The notes below the pieces were generated by a model. It was not told where the DNA came from. It saw only the letters and a list, made by a program, of their open reading frames with translations, and made no database searches. The position numbers were made by a program, and so were the translations under genes. A DNA stretch of 64,000 nt, taken from Haliea sp040221975. Lineage in GTDB: Bacteria > Pseudomonadota > Gammaproteobacteria > Pseudomonadales > Halieaceae. The stretch is from contig JAVJWR010000033.1 of NCBI GenBank assembly GCA_040221975.1, positions 434,001 through 498,000 on the forward strand, given 5' to 3'. This document shows positions 1-10,064 of the stretch, one piece after another. The stretch's first letter is position 1; every line of letters starts with the position of its first letter.

Positions 1-965
<965 letters not shown>

Positions 966-1112
966 AGATTGTTCTCCGTAGATGTGGGTCCATTGAATCT
1001 CGGGGTGCGGTATCCTTGCAGGATGCCCCTCTAAAACGGCGCCTAGTGTATCAGGTTTCCTGCTGTTTCTGATTAACCGGGGGCAGATTTTTGGCCGCAC
1101 CCAGGAGCTTTG

Positions 1113-1733
1113 ATGGCTACACTGATTCTCCTCAACAAGCCGTTCCAGGTGCTGAGCCAGTTCACTGACCGGGAACCTGCAGGTGCCGCGAGGGCAACCC
1201 TCGCGGATTATCTGCAGGCACCGGGCTTCCGTGTTGCCGGGCGCCTCGATTATGACTCCGAGGGGCTGTTGCTGCTGACTGATGACGGCCGATTGCAACA
1301 GCAGATTGCCAATCCACGCCACAAACTGTGGAAAACCTACTGGGTGCAGGTCGAGGGTATCGCCGACGATGCCGCTATCCTCAGCCTGCAAATTGGTGTG
1401 GAACTCAAGGACGGCCCCACCCTGCCCGCCAGGGTGCAGCGCATTCCGGAACCGGAAGGCCTCTGGCCCCGTGATCCACCGGTGCGCAGGCGTCTGACCG
1501 TTGCCGACAGCTGGCTGGAACTCAGCATTCGCGAAGGCCGCAACCGCCAGGTCCGGCGCATGACTGCGGCGGTGAACCTGCCCACCCTGCGCCTGATCCG
1601 CCACCGGGTTGGTGACTGGACGCTGCAGGGCCTGGCGCCGGGGGAGTACCGCCGCCTCGTGGTGCGCCGCCCGGTGTCGCGAGGCGGCTCAGCACGCGGC
1701 AAGCCAGCGCCAGGATCGCGGAGACAACCGTAA
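1113..1733 (+). CDS. rluE: 23S rRNA pseudouridine synthase, RluE type
   Basis: RsuA-family pseudouridine synthase, expected to modify one uridine of 23S rRNA (U2457 in E. coli). The catalytic motif GRLDYDSEGLLLLTDDG contains Asp46; the second conserved block REGRNRQVRRM is near residue 148. There is no N-terminal S4 domain, as in RluE. I chose ATG 1113 over the in-frame TTG at 1110 because AGGAG at 1103-1107 is 5 nt from the ATG. A basic, Pro/Gly/Ser-rich tail of about 20 residues follows the domain. The stop overlaps the nudJ start by one base (TAATG), so the two are probably translationally coupled. Confidence 0.93.
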   Translation: MATLILLNKPFQVLSQFTDREPAGAARATLADYLQAPGFRVAGRLDYDSEGLLLLTDDGRLQQQIANPRHKLWKTYWVQVEGIADDAAILSLQIGVELKDGPTLPARVQRIPEPEGLWPRDPPVRRRLTVADSWLELSIREGRNRQVRRMTAAVNLPTLRLIRHRVGDWTLQGLAPGEYRRLVVRRPVSRGGSARGKPAPGSRRQP

Positions 1734-2185
1734 TGTCGAGCTGGTATCCACATGTCACTGTCGCCACGGTGGTCGAGCGAAAAGGACACTATCTGCTGGT
1801 GGAAGAGCGGGACAAGAGCAGCGGCCGCATCGTCTTCAACCAGCCTGCGGGGCACCTCGAGCGCGGCGAGTCGCTGCAGCAGGCGGCCCTGCGGGAGACC
1901 CTGGAGGAAACCGGCTGGCTGGTGTCTCTCGAGGGGGTTCTGGGACTTGCGCTGTACAACGCGCCAGGCAACGGCGCGACCTACTATCGCACCACCTTCT
2001 GCGCCAGTGCGCTTGAGCCCCGGGCAGGGGCGAAGCTGGACCCGGACATCCTTGCCGTGCACTGGCTGGATTACGAGGCAATTGTGTCCAATTCTGCTAG
2101 AATGCGCAGCCCGCTGGTGCTCGCCGCTATCGAGCAGCACCGCAGCGGGCTCCGTTATCCGCTGGACCTGATTGCACCGCCATGA
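1733..2185 (+). CDS. nudJ: Nudix hydrolase NudJ (HMP-PP / nucleotide phosphatase)
   Basis: Nudix hydrolase of 150 aa. The Nudix box is intact: GHLERGESLQQAALRETLEE followed by TGW. The location directly before mnmA and after rluE is the standard gammaproteobacterial position of nudJ (ymfB). The E. coli protein acts on thiamine-pathway pyrophosphates and nucleoside tri/diphosphates; the exact substrate here is inferred from orthology. The stop TGA overlaps the mnmA ATG (ATGA). Confidence 0.92.
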   Translation: MSSWYPHVTVATVVERKGHYLLVEERDKSSGRIVFNQPAGHLERGESLQQAALRETLEETGWLVSLEGVLGLALYNAPGNGATYYRTTFCASALEPRAGAKLDPDILAVHWLDYEAIVSNSARMRSPLVLAAIEQHRSGLRYPLDLIAPP

Positions 2186-3273
2186 GCCTCAACGCAGCCA
2201 CCACAGTGATCGTCGGCATGTCCGGCGGCGTCGACTCCTCCGTTGCCGCGCTGCTGCTCAAGGAGCAGGGCTACCGCGTCGAAGGCCTGTTCATGAAGAA
2301 CTGGGAGGAAGATGACGGCACCGAATACTGCACCGCGAAGGAGGACTACGCGGACGCCCAGGCCGTTGCCGACAAGCTGGGGATCACCCTGCACGGGGCC
2401 AATTTCGCCGCGGAGTACTGGGATCACGTATTCGAGCACTTCCTCGCGGAATACCGCGCCGGCCGCACACCCAACCCGGACATCCTCTGCAATCGGGAAA
2501 TCAAGTTTCGCGCTTTCCTCGACTACGCCCTGATGCTCGGTGCCGACTGCATTGCCACCGGACACTACGCACGCCGCGGCGAGTGCGAGGGCAAGGCCAC
2601 CCTGCTGCGCGGTCTGGACAGCAACAAGGACCAGAGCTACTTTCTGCACGCCGTGGGCCACCGGGAGCTGGCCCAAACCCTGTTCCCGATCGGCGCTATC
2701 GAAAAACCCGAAGTCCGGGCGCTGGCACAGGCCCACGGCCTGGTGACGCACGGCAAAAAGGATTCCACCGGCATCTGCTTTATCGGCGAGCGCCGCTTCA
2801 AGGATTTCCTGCAGCAGTACCTTCCCGCCCAGCCCGGTGAGATTCACAGCCTGGAAGGCGAGCTGCTCGGGCGCCACCAGGGTCTGATGTACCATACCAT
2901 CGGCCAGCGCCAGGGCCTGGGTATCGGCGGACTCGCCAATCACGACGATGCTCCCTGGTATGTCGTCGCCAAGGATCTGGAACGCAATGTCCTGCTGGTG
3001 GCCCAGGGCAACAACCACCCGGCGCTGTTCAGCAGCACGCTGCAGGCCGGCCAGCTGTGCTGGATCGCTGGCGAAGAACCAGCCCTGCCGCTGCGGTGCA
3101 CGGCCAAGGTCCGCTACCGGCAGGCGGACCAGGAGTGCACGGTGACAGCCGCCGAAGATGGCTGCCGGGTGGCGTTCGACGCTCCCCAGCGCGCAGTCAC
3201 ACCGGGTCAGTCCGTGGTGTTCTACAGCGGCGAACGCTGTCTCGGAGGAGGTATCATTGAGCGCACCTGTTGA
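2182..3273 (+). CDS. mnmA: tRNA-specific 2-thiouridylase MnmA
   Basis: Installs the 2-thio group on U34 of tRNA-Lys, -Glu and -Gln using ATP and a persulfide relay, in the cytoplasm. The 363-aa length matches E. coli MnmA. The ATP-pyrophosphatase P-loop SGGVDSS is at 14-20; the two catalytic cysteines are Cys103 (NPDILCN) and Cys199 (STGICFIG). The start overlaps the nudJ stop; the 3' end overlaps the TTG start proposed for hflD by 17 bp. Confidence 0.98.
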   Translation: MSLNAATTVIVGMSGGVDSSVAALLLKEQGYRVEGLFMKNWEEDDGTEYCTAKEDYADAQAVADKLGITLHGANFAAEYWDHVFEHFLAEYRAGRTPNPDILCNREIKFRAFLDYALMLGADCIATGHYARRGECEGKATLLRGLDSNKDQSYFLHAVGHRELAQTLFPIGAIEKPEVRALAQAHGLVTHGKKDSTGICFIGERRFKDFLQQYLPAQPGEIHSLEGELLGRHQGLMYHTIGQRQGLGIGGLANHDDAPWYVVAKDLERNVLLVAQGNNHPALFSSTLQAGQLCWIAGEEPALPLRCTAKVRYRQADQECTVTAAEDGCRVAFDAPQRAVTPGQSVVFYSGERCLGGGIIERTC

Positions 3274-3919
3274 GGCGGGCCAACCGGGGCGCAGTGGCCT
3301 GGACGAGCAGACCATCGCCCTCGCGGGCGTCGCCCAGGCCGCGCGCCTGGTGGATCAGGTCTCGCGCACGGGATCCTGCCCACCGGCGTTCCTGCAGGCT
3401 TCGCTGAACAGTCTGTTTGCCTTCGACACGGACAGCGTTGAAGCGGTCTACGGTGGCCTGCCCGGGATCAAGCTGGGGCTGGACACACTGGCAATGGTGT
3501 TGCACAACCAGCACTCGCCGGAACAGCGGGATATGGTGCGCTACATTTTCAATCTGCTCTACCTGGAGCGCAAGTTCTCGGCGGACCCGGCCATGATGGC
3601 GGTCGTGCGCTCGCGACTGCAACACGCCAGCTTCCGCGCCGAGCATTTTGCCGCGCACAGCAAGGACATCTGCCACAGCGTCTCGGGCATCTATCAGGAT
3701 ACGCTGAGCAACCTGAAATTCCGGATCAAGGTCAGCGGCAGCGCCCAGCATCTGCAGAACAGCCAGACTGCGGACACCATCCGCGCCCTGCTGCTGGCGG
3801 GCATTCGCGCGACTTTCCTCTGGCGTCAGCTCGGTGGCCGGCGCTGGAAGCTGGTGCTGCAGCGTCGGGCCATCGGAGCCCGTGCACAGCGGCTGTCTCG
3901 CGAGCTGGACGTGATCTAA
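3257..3919 (+). CDS. hflD: High-frequency lysogenization protein HflD homologue
   Basis: 220-aa HflD-family protein, a membrane-peripheral helical protein conserved between mnmA and purB in gammaproteobacteria; in E. coli it affects lambda CII and lysogeny, but its housekeeping role is unclear. The block LPGIKLGLDTL and the NLLYLERKF segment are family-like. I place the start at TTG 3257 because GGAGGAG lies at 3244-3250, 6 nt upstream, and because this gives the usual length (E. coli 213 aa); it lies inside the end of mnmA. No ATG or GTG exists in a sensible place. purB follows after 30 bp. Confidence 0.9.
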   Translation: MSAPVEAGQPGRSGLDEQTIALAGVAQAARLVDQVSRTGSCPPAFLQASLNSLFAFDTDSVEAVYGGLPGIKLGLDTLAMVLHNQHSPEQRDMVRYIFNLLYLERKFSADPAMMAVVRSRLQHASFRAEHFAAHSKDICHSVSGIYQDTLSNLKFRIKVSGSAQHLQNSQTADTIRALLLAGIRATFLWRQLGGRRWKLVLQRRAIGARAQRLSRELDVI

Positions 3920-3949
3920 CATTATTTGACAGGTTTTCTGGAGTACAGC

Positions 3950-5326
3950 ATGGATCTCAATGCCCTCACCGCCGTATCGCCCATCGACGGCCGCTACGGC
4001 GCCAAAACCGCCAGCCTGCGCGAAGTCTTCAGCGAGTACGGCCTGATCAAGCGCCGCGTGCTGGTGGAGGTGCGCTGGCTGCAGCAGCTGGCGCGGATGC
4101 CAGACATTGCCGAGGTGCCGGCACTGTCGCCGGCCGCCCATAGCCTGCTGGAGCAGATTGCTACGGGGTTCACCCTGATCGATGCGCGCCGCATCAAGGA
4201 CATTGAGGCCACGACCAACCACGATGTCAAGGCGGTGGAGTATTTCATCAAGGAGCGCTTTGCCGGCAACACCGAACTGGAGGCGATCTCCGAATTCGTG
4301 CACTTCGCCTGCACCTCCGAGGACATCAACAATCTGTCCCACGCACTGATGCTGCGGGACGGCATGGAGCAGGTGCTGCTGCCCGCCATGGGCCAGATCA
4401 TCGGGGCCCTCACGGAACTGGCAGGCAGCCACGCCGAAGCGGCGATGCTGTCGCGGACTCACGGTCAGACTGCCAGCCCCACCACCATGGGCAAGGAAAT
4501 AGCCAATGTGGTTGCCCGCCTGCAGCGGCAACTGCGACAACTGCAGTCAATGGAGTACCTGGGCAAAATCAATGGCGCGGTGGGCAACTACAATGCCCAT
4601 CTCTCCGCCTACCCCGACGTCGACTGGCAGGCCAATGCCGAAGCGTTTGTCAGCGGCCTGGGGCTGACCTGGAACCCCTACACCACCCAGATTGAACCCC
4701 ATGACTACATGGCCGAGCTGTTTGACGCCGTCGCCCGCTTCAACACCATCCTGGTGGACCTGGACCGTGATATCTGGGGCTACATTTCACTCGGTTACTT
4801 CAAGCAGCGCACCATCGCCGGTGAAGTGGGCTCATCCACCATGCCGCACAAGGTCAACCCGATCGACTTCGAAAATTCCGAGGGTAACCTGGGCCTGGCC
4901 AACGCCGTGTTCCAGCACCTGGCGGCGAAGCTGCCGGTCAGTCGCTGGCAGCGGGACCTGACCGATTCCACGGTGCTGCGCAACATGGGCGTGGGTTTCG
5001 GCTACAGCCTGATCGCCTACGAGGCCAGCCTCAAGGGCATTGGCAAGCTGCAGCTCAACGACGCCCGGCTGGCGGAGGACCTGGACCACAGCTGGGAGGT
5101 GCTCGCCGAACCCATCCAGACCGTCATGCGCCGCTACGGCATCGAAAAGCCCTACGAGAAACTCAAGGAACTGACCCGCGGCCAGGCCATGAACCGGGAA
5201 ACCCTGGAACAATTCATCAACGCTCTTGCGCTGCCGCAAAAAGCCCGGGAGCAGCTGCTGGCGCTGACCCCGGCCCGCTACACCGGCAACGCGGCCGCCC
5301 AGGCCCGTGCCATCCGCGAGGACTGA
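3950..5326 (+). CDS. purB: Adenylosuccinate lyase
   Basis: Cleaves SAICAR to AICAR and adenylosuccinate to AMP, both steps of purine synthesis releasing fumarate. The 458 aa compare with 456 in E. coli, so this is the gammaproteobacterial PurB type. It begins MDLNALTAVSPIDGRYG; the fumarase/lyase signature GSSTMPHKVNP, which carries the catalytic loop Ser, is at about 294-304; the TSxD-type block FACTSEDINNLSH is also present. The ATG at 3950 has a CTGGAG ribosome site 6 nt upstream. roxA starts 7 bp after the stop. Confidence 0.98.
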   Translation: MDLNALTAVSPIDGRYGAKTASLREVFSEYGLIKRRVLVEVRWLQQLARMPDIAEVPALSPAAHSLLEQIATGFTLIDARRIKDIEATTNHDVKAVEYFIKERFAGNTELEAISEFVHFACTSEDINNLSHALMLRDGMEQVLLPAMGQIIGALTELAGSHAEAAMLSRTHGQTASPTTMGKEIANVVARLQRQLRQLQSMEYLGKINGAVGNYNAHLSAYPDVDWQANAEAFVSGLGLTWNPYTTQIEPHDYMAELFDAVARFNTILVDLDRDIWGYISLGYFKQRTIAGEVGSSTMPHKVNPIDFENSEGNLGLANAVFQHLAAKLPVSRWQRDLTDSTVLRNMGVGFGYSLIAYEASLKGIGKLQLNDARLAEDLDHSWEVLAEPIQTVMRRYGIEKPYEKLKELTRGQAMNRETLEQFINALALPQKAREQLLALTPARYTGNAAAQARAIRED

Positions 5327-5333
5327 CGGCGCC

Positions 5334-6443
5334 ATGCTGGCGCTGGACCAGAGCGACTTTCTCGCGCGCTACTGGCAGCGGGAGCCGCTGCTGATACGCG
5401 CGGGGGTACCCGACTTCGTACCGCCGGTCAGCGCGGAAGAACTGGCAGGGCTGGCCCTGGAGCCCGAGGTGGAGTCCCGCATTGCGGAATGTCGTGGCGA
5501 CCCGGCAACCGCCGCGGCCTGGCAGCTCGAACACGGGCCTTTCCAGCCCAGTGACTTCGATCGCGGCCACCCCTGGACCCTGCTGGTACAGGGGGTTGAT
5601 CAGCTGTTGGAGGAGGTCGCTGCACTACGGTCGCTGGCCGCCTTCATTCCCGGCTGGCGTCTCGACGACATCATGGTCAGCTACGCCAATGACGGTGGCG
5701 GCATTGGTCCCCACTACGATCTCTACGACGTATTTCTGCTGCAGGGCGCGGGCGAGCGCAGCTGGCGCATCGGCCAGCGCTGCGATGACACTACGTCGTT
5801 GCTGCCACACCCGGACCTGAAACTCCTGGCGGAGTTTCATGGCGAGGCGGAATACACGCTCCGCACCGGCGATGTACTGTACCTACCGCCCGGTGTTGCC
5901 CACTGGGGCATTTCCCGCGGTGACTCGACCTGTTTTTCCCTGGGCTTCAGGGCACCGCGCATGGCAGACCTGCTGTCACGCTGGTTGGATGCGCGCCTGG
6001 AGCACTTGCCACAGAGTCTGTTGCTGCGGGATCCGGGGCGCGACAGCGCGACTGCAGCGGGAGAAATCACTGGTGGCGACATTGACAATACACTGCAGCA
6101 GCTGCGAGCGCTGCTGGAGGCCGGCGGGGATGACAGCTGGTTTGGCGAGCTGGTGACCGAAAGCGTTCTGGAGCCACCCGCAGGCAGGGCACTGCGCAGA
6201 CTTCATCTGCAGCTCGGCGAACCGGGCAGCGCAAGACTCGCACCCGGGGCGCGTGTTGCCTGGCAGGTGGCAGACACGGGCATCCGGGTATTTGCCAACG
6301 GTGCCAGCGAAGGCTTTCCCGCCTCTGCCAGGGATTCGCTGTGCATTTTGTGTGCGGGTGAACCGCTGCCCTTGCCGGCCGTTCCCACGGTACAATCCGT
6401 GCTGGAATTCCTGCTGGATCAGGGGGCCCTGGATGTCGACTGA
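5334..6443 (+). CDS. roxA: Ribosomal protein uL16 3-hydroxylase (JmjC/cupin 2-oxoglutarate oxygenase)
   Basis: Fe(II)/2-oxoglutarate oxygenase of the YcfD/RoxA family, which hydroxylates an arginine of ribosomal protein L16. The iron triad is visible: His127 and Asp129 in HYDLYD, and His190 in PPGVAHWG, very close to H125/D127/H187 of E. coli. The 369-aa length matches the family, including the C-terminal dimerisation and winged-helix part. It follows purB by 7 bp; its end overlaps the next gene by 11 bp. Oxygen-dependent modification is consistent with an aerobic host. Confidence 0.94.
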   Translation: MLALDQSDFLARYWQREPLLIRAGVPDFVPPVSAEELAGLALEPEVESRIAECRGDPATAAAWQLEHGPFQPSDFDRGHPWTLLVQGVDQLLEEVAALRSLAAFIPGWRLDDIMVSYANDGGGIGPHYDLYDVFLLQGAGERSWRIGQRCDDTTSLLPHPDLKLLAEFHGEAEYTLRTGDVLYLPPGVAHWGISRGDSTCFSLGFRAPRMADLLSRWLDARLEHLPQSLLLRDPGRDSATAAGEITGGDIDNTLQQLRALLEAGGDDSWFGELVTESVLEPPAGRALRRLHLQLGEPGSARLAPGARVAWQVADTGIRVFANGASEGFPASARDSLCILCAGEPLPLPAVPTVQSVLEFLLDQGALDVD

Positions 6444-7362
6444 CACATTACCGGAACTGGAACTGCGCGTAGCGGCCTGGAACACTGACCGCGAGACCCT
6501 GCGCGCGCTGCGGGAGCAGGTATTCATTGTCGAACAGCAGGTACCGCGGGAAATCGAGTGGGACGGCCGCGACGAGGATGCCCTGCACGTTCTTGGGACC
6601 CTGGACGGCGTTCCCATTGCCTGCGGGCGCCTGCTGCCGGAGGGCAAGATCGGGCGCATGGCCGTGCTGGCGTCACACCGCGGCCATGGCTATGGCGCAG
6701 CGGTTTTACAGGCACTGGTCGACGCCGCCCGCGAACAGGGTTTGAACGAGGTCTACCTGCACGCCCAGCAGCATGCTGCCGACTTCTACCGCCGCGCCGG
6801 CTTCGAGCCTGAAGGCGAGCCCTTCGCGGAAGCGGGCATCGCCCATATCGCCATGCGCCAGCAGCTGCAGCCCCGCCTGGGCAGGGTCTACACCAGCGGC
6901 ATTGAGTACCCGCAGCCCTTTGCCGATTGGGCGACGGCCCTGGCGACAGATGCCTCCCGGGAAATCTGCATTCTCAGCCCCGACCTGGACCACCGGGTAT
7001 TCGACGACCGGGGCCTTGCCGAGGCGCTCAGCGCACTGGCCAGGCGCTCGCGCCAATCCCGGGTGCGGATCCTGGTCAGTGACTACAGGCCCATGGTGCA
7101 GCGCGGTCACCGTCTGCTGGCCCTGGCACGCCGCCTGCCTTCGTCGATACTGCTGCAACAATTGAACGAGCACCCGGACTGGAAAGGAGAAACCCTGGTA
7201 ATAAAGGATCGCAGCGGCGTGCTCTGCAAGCCGGCAGAGGCGGACAAGGCCGCGTTCTGCGAACCCGACTCCCGCGCCAGGGCAGAGCGCTACCTGGACC
7301 TGTTCAATGAACTGTGGCGCCACAGCGCCCCGCATATCGAGTTTCGCAGCGTGCCGCTGTAG
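6433..7362 (+). CDS. GNAT N-acetyltransferase with extra C-terminal domain
   Basis: 309-aa protein. Residues about 1-145 form a GNAT acetyltransferase (acetyl-CoA loop IGRMAVLASHRGHGYGAAVL, then YRRAGFEPEGEPF) of the ElaA/YjcF kind. Residues about 150-309 form a second domain (SREICILSPDLDHRVFD, RVRILVSDYRPMVQRGHRLLALARRLPSSI) that resembles the open fold of phospholipase-D-like proteins but lacks an HKD motif. The start ATG 6433 lies inside the roxA end, indicating coupling. The substrate is unknown. The stop abuts the stop of the converging transporter gene at 7363. Confidence 0.8.
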   Translation: MSTDTLPELELRVAAWNTDRETLRALREQVFIVEQQVPREIEWDGRDEDALHVLGTLDGVPIACGRLLPEGKIGRMAVLASHRGHGYGAAVLQALVDAAREQGLNEVYLHAQQHAADFYRRAGFEPEGEPFAEAGIAHIAMRQQLQPRLGRVYTSGIEYPQPFADWATALATDASREICILSPDLDHRVFDDRGLAEALSALARRSRQSRVRILVSDYRPMVQRGHRLLALARRLPSSILLQQLNEHPDWKGETLVIKDRSGVLCKPAEADKAAFCEPDSRARAERYLDLFNELWRHSAPHIEFRSVPL

Positions 7363-8706
7363 TCACTTCGCGATACTGGCGCCCAGCCAGCGCTGGGTCA
7401 CCACACCCGCGGTCATGGAACCGTTGACGTTGAGCGCGGTGCGCGCCATGTCGATGAGCGGTTCGATGGAGATCAGCACCGCCGCCACCGTCACCGGAAA
7501 CCCCATCGCCGGCAGCACGATCAGCGCGGCAAAGGTCGCCCCACCCCCCACCCCGGCCACGCCAAAGGAGCTGATGGCAATCACCCCGATCAATCCCGCC
7601 ATGAAATCCAGCGCCAGCGGATCCAGCCCCATCGACGGCGCGATCATCACCGCCAGCATGGCCGGGTAGATCCCGGCGCAGCCGTTTTGGCCAATGGTCG
7701 CGCCCAGAGTGGCCGAGAGGCTGGCGATGGGCGTTGCCACGCGCAGCGACTCGACCTGGGTTTCCACGTTGAGCGGAATGGTCGCCGCCGAACTGCGCGA
7801 GGTAAAGGCAAAAGCCAGTACCGGCCACACCGCGCGAAAATAGGTGGGCAGGCCGACGCCGTGCAGCAGGAGCAGGCCAGCGTGGACCGCAAACATGATG
7901 GCAATCGCCAGATAGGAGGCGACCACGAAGGACAGCAACGTCACTATGTCCCCAGCGTCCGAACTCGCCACCACAGCGCCGATCAGGGCCAGGATACCGT
8001 AGGGGGTGAGCGCCATGACAATGTGTACCAGCCGCATCACGATCAGGCGCGTGGTTTCCACAAAGGCCTCGATCTGTGCACCACGGGAGGGATTGTCCCG
8101 GGCAACACCCAGTGCAGCAATGCCAAAGAGGATGCCAAACAGCACCACCGCGATGATCGAAGTGGGGCGGGCCTCGGTGAGGTCGTGGAAAATGTTCGCG
8201 GGCACGAAGCGCACCAGCACCTCGGGCAGACTGAGACCGGACACGGTTTCGTAGCGCTGCGCCAGCGCCTCGGCGGACGCCAGTTCACGAGCGCCCTGGG
8301 TGATGCTGTCGGCGGTAAGGCCAAAAGCGCTGGTGACCAGGATGCCCACCAACGCAGCGATCATCGTGGTGCCAATCAGCAGGCCGACCACGGCGCCACC
8401 AATGCGCCCCAGGTCCGCGACTTCGCGCAGCTTCAATACCGCGGCGACCATCATCACCAGGACCAGGGGCATGATGATCATGCGCAGGAGATTGATGTAG
8501 CCCGCTGCAACCACGCCGGTCCACTCCAGGGTCGCAGTCACGACAGTGGACTGGGTGCCGTACAGCAGCTGCAGCCCCAGACCATACACCACGCCCGCCA
8601 CCAGTCCCGCCAGAATCTGGCGGGAGAGCTTCCAGCCGCGCCGGCGCAGGCTGAACAGAAACATGCACAGGGCAAGGAAAACAACAAGGTTGATCACGGC
8701 GAGCAT
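7363..8706 (-). CDS. Dicarboxylate/amino acid:cation symporter, TcyP (L-cystine)-like
   Basis: 447-aa integral inner-membrane protein of the DAACS family with 8-9 hydrophobic segments. Family features: FTSRSSAATIPLNVETQ (the serine-rich reentrant loop), NGCAGIYPAML, and GVAGVGGGATFAALIVLPAMG. The pattern is closest to TcyP/YdjN cystine importers. I prefer ATG 8706 over GTG 8733 because AGGA lies 9 nt upstream. It lies 87 bp downstream of the cyanophycinase gene and on the same strand, so it could be the last gene of that operon or separate. The substrate is uncertain; an amino acid or acidic dipeptide is possible. Confidence 0.85.
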   Translation of the reverse strand: MLAVINLVVFLALCMFLFSLRRRGWKLSRQILAGLVAGVVYGLGLQLLYGTQSTVVTATLEWTGVVAAGYINLLRMIIMPLVLVMMVAAVLKLREVADLGRIGGAVVGLLIGTTMIAALVGILVTSAFGLTADSITQGARELASAEALAQRYETVSGLSLPEVLVRFVPANIFHDLTEARPTSIIAVVLFGILFGIAALGVARDNPSRGAQIEAFVETTRLIVMRLVHIVMALTPYGILALIGAVVASSDAGDIVTLLSFVVASYLAIAIMFAVHAGLLLLHGVGLPTYFRAVWPVLAFAFTSRSSAATIPLNVETQVESLRVATPIASLSATLGATIGQNGCAGIYPAMLAVMIAPSMGLDPLALDFMAGLIGVIAISSFGVAGVGGGATFAALIVLPAMGFPVTVAAVLISIEPLIDMARTALNVNGSMTAGVVTQRWLGASIAK

Positions 8707-8793
8707 GGACAGGCTTCCTGACGGCAACGGCACACGGCCATAACAGTAACGGCTCCCGGGGCCCTGTGCCAGCAGGGAGGGATCAGGCTTGCT

Positions 8794-10053
8794 TCAGCGC
8801 CCAAGCAGAATATCGAAGCCCACGCCGCTGGCGCTATAGCGATCGCCGTTGCTGTCATCCCAGTAGCCCTGGCTGCTGGCGGTCTCGTAGAACCGGTAGG
8901 TCACCAGAGTGCCCTCGCCGTCCAGGCTCAGGCGCCGGAGTTCGTCGCTGCGGCGGTTGTCGAGCAGATCATGCCCCAGCAGCTGATCGAGACGGGCATT
9001 GGCGAAAGCCATGCCGCCGCCGTGTCGGGGCTGGTGGTTGTAATAGGGGTTTGCGACCGTCGGTTTGCCCAGACCGTTCAGCAGTTGCTGGCTTGCCAGG
9101 TCAATCTCCACCCCATCGTGGGCTACTCCCAGGCGCAGGCCAAGGGCAAGCCGATCGGTCCCCGGTGCAAACTGCGCACTGCCGGCATCCAGCAGCACCA
9201 CGCTGCCACTGCCCACGACCCGCCCACGCCCCTGCGCAAGATCGACCACCAGGGCGGTGTCCTCATCCACCCCGAAGCCGGCCTCAGCGCCGGTGGCGGC
9301 CAGGGCGCGAACCAGCCGTCCCAGCCGCGCCTTGCGATCAAAGTGCTGATCGACAATGCCGGCGGTAAAGAATCCCAGGCCCGGCAGCAGACTGAGGCGC
9401 CCGCTGTCCTGCTCCTCGGTCGCAGCATAGTGCTCCGCCAAGGGCTGCGTCAGCGCGGTAAAGCTGTCGCCACCCGCGATCATGTCCCGGCTCATAATTG
9501 CCGCCCCGGCACTGGTCCCTCCCACCACGGCACCCGCAGCCAGACGGGCGTCAACCAGGCGCAGCAAGGGGGACGCACTACCATCGGCCTTGCGCAGACT
9601 GGTGACGATACGAACCTGGTCTCCACCGGTAAACCAGAAGCCGGCGGCATCGGCCACAGCCGCGACCTGCGCAGCGTCCCAGGCATTGTCAGCCCAGCCG
9701 CTCTCGTCCAGTGCTTCAGTGGTCGGGTCATCCAGCAGCGCCAGCGGGAAGGTGACCAGCCGTTCCGGGGCCACACCGTAACCCTCTAGCGTGGCAGCGA
9801 AGCGCGCGGCACTGGTCGCAGGCTGACCGCTGGCCACCGGTATAATCACCACCGGGCCGGTCGCTGGAAGCCGTTCAATAAACGCCCGGTGCACCGCTTC
9901 ATTATCGGTGCGCAGGGCGCCGCCAACAATGACCAGGCTGCCCTGGGCATGCACCTCGGCCGCCTGCGTCGCGGCAGCTGCCTGCGCTGCCACGGACCCG
10001 GGCTGGGCCAGGCCCCAGAGCAGGGCCAGCAGCAGAATCCGCCAGTAGCGCAT
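8794..10053 (-). CDS. Secreted cyanophycinase (peptidase family S51)
   Basis: Cyanophycinase hydrolyses cyanophycin, an Asp backbone with Arg on each side chain, to beta-Asp-Arg dipeptides. The 419-aa protein has a signal peptide (MRYWRILLLALLWGLAQPGS, cleavage near VAAQA), so it acts in the periplasm or outside, like the CphE-type enzymes and unlike intracellular CphB. The nucleophile elbow GGTSAGAAIM carries Ser181; other S51 blocks are LVIVGGALR (40-48), FWFTGGDQVRI (139-149) and GFGVDEDTALVV. I chose ATG 10053 because AGGAG is 8 nt upstream; the ATG at 10059 would be too close. 11 bp separate it from the receptor gene upstream. No cyanophycin synthetase is in the window. Confidence 0.92.
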   Translation of the reverse strand: MRYWRILLLALLWGLAQPGSVAAQAAAATQAAEVHAQGSLVIVGGALRTDNEAVHRAFIERLPATGPVVIIPVASGQPATSAARFAATLEGYGVAPERLVTFPLALLDDPTTEALDESGWADNAWDAAQVAAVADAAGFWFTGGDQVRIVTSLRKADGSASPLLRLVDARLAAGAVVGGTSAGAAIMSRDMIAGGDSFTALTQPLAEHYAATEEQDSGRLSLLPGLGFFTAGIVDQHFDRKARLGRLVRALAATGAEAGFGVDEDTALVVDLAQGRGRVVGSGSVVLLDAGSAQFAPGTDRLALGLRLGVAHDGVEIDLASQQLLNGLGKPTVANPYYNHQPRHGGGMAFANARLDQLLGHDLLDNRRSDELRRLSLDGEGTLVTYRFYETASSQGYWDDSNGDRYSASGVGFDILLGR

Positions 10054-10064
10054 CGGCATCACTC

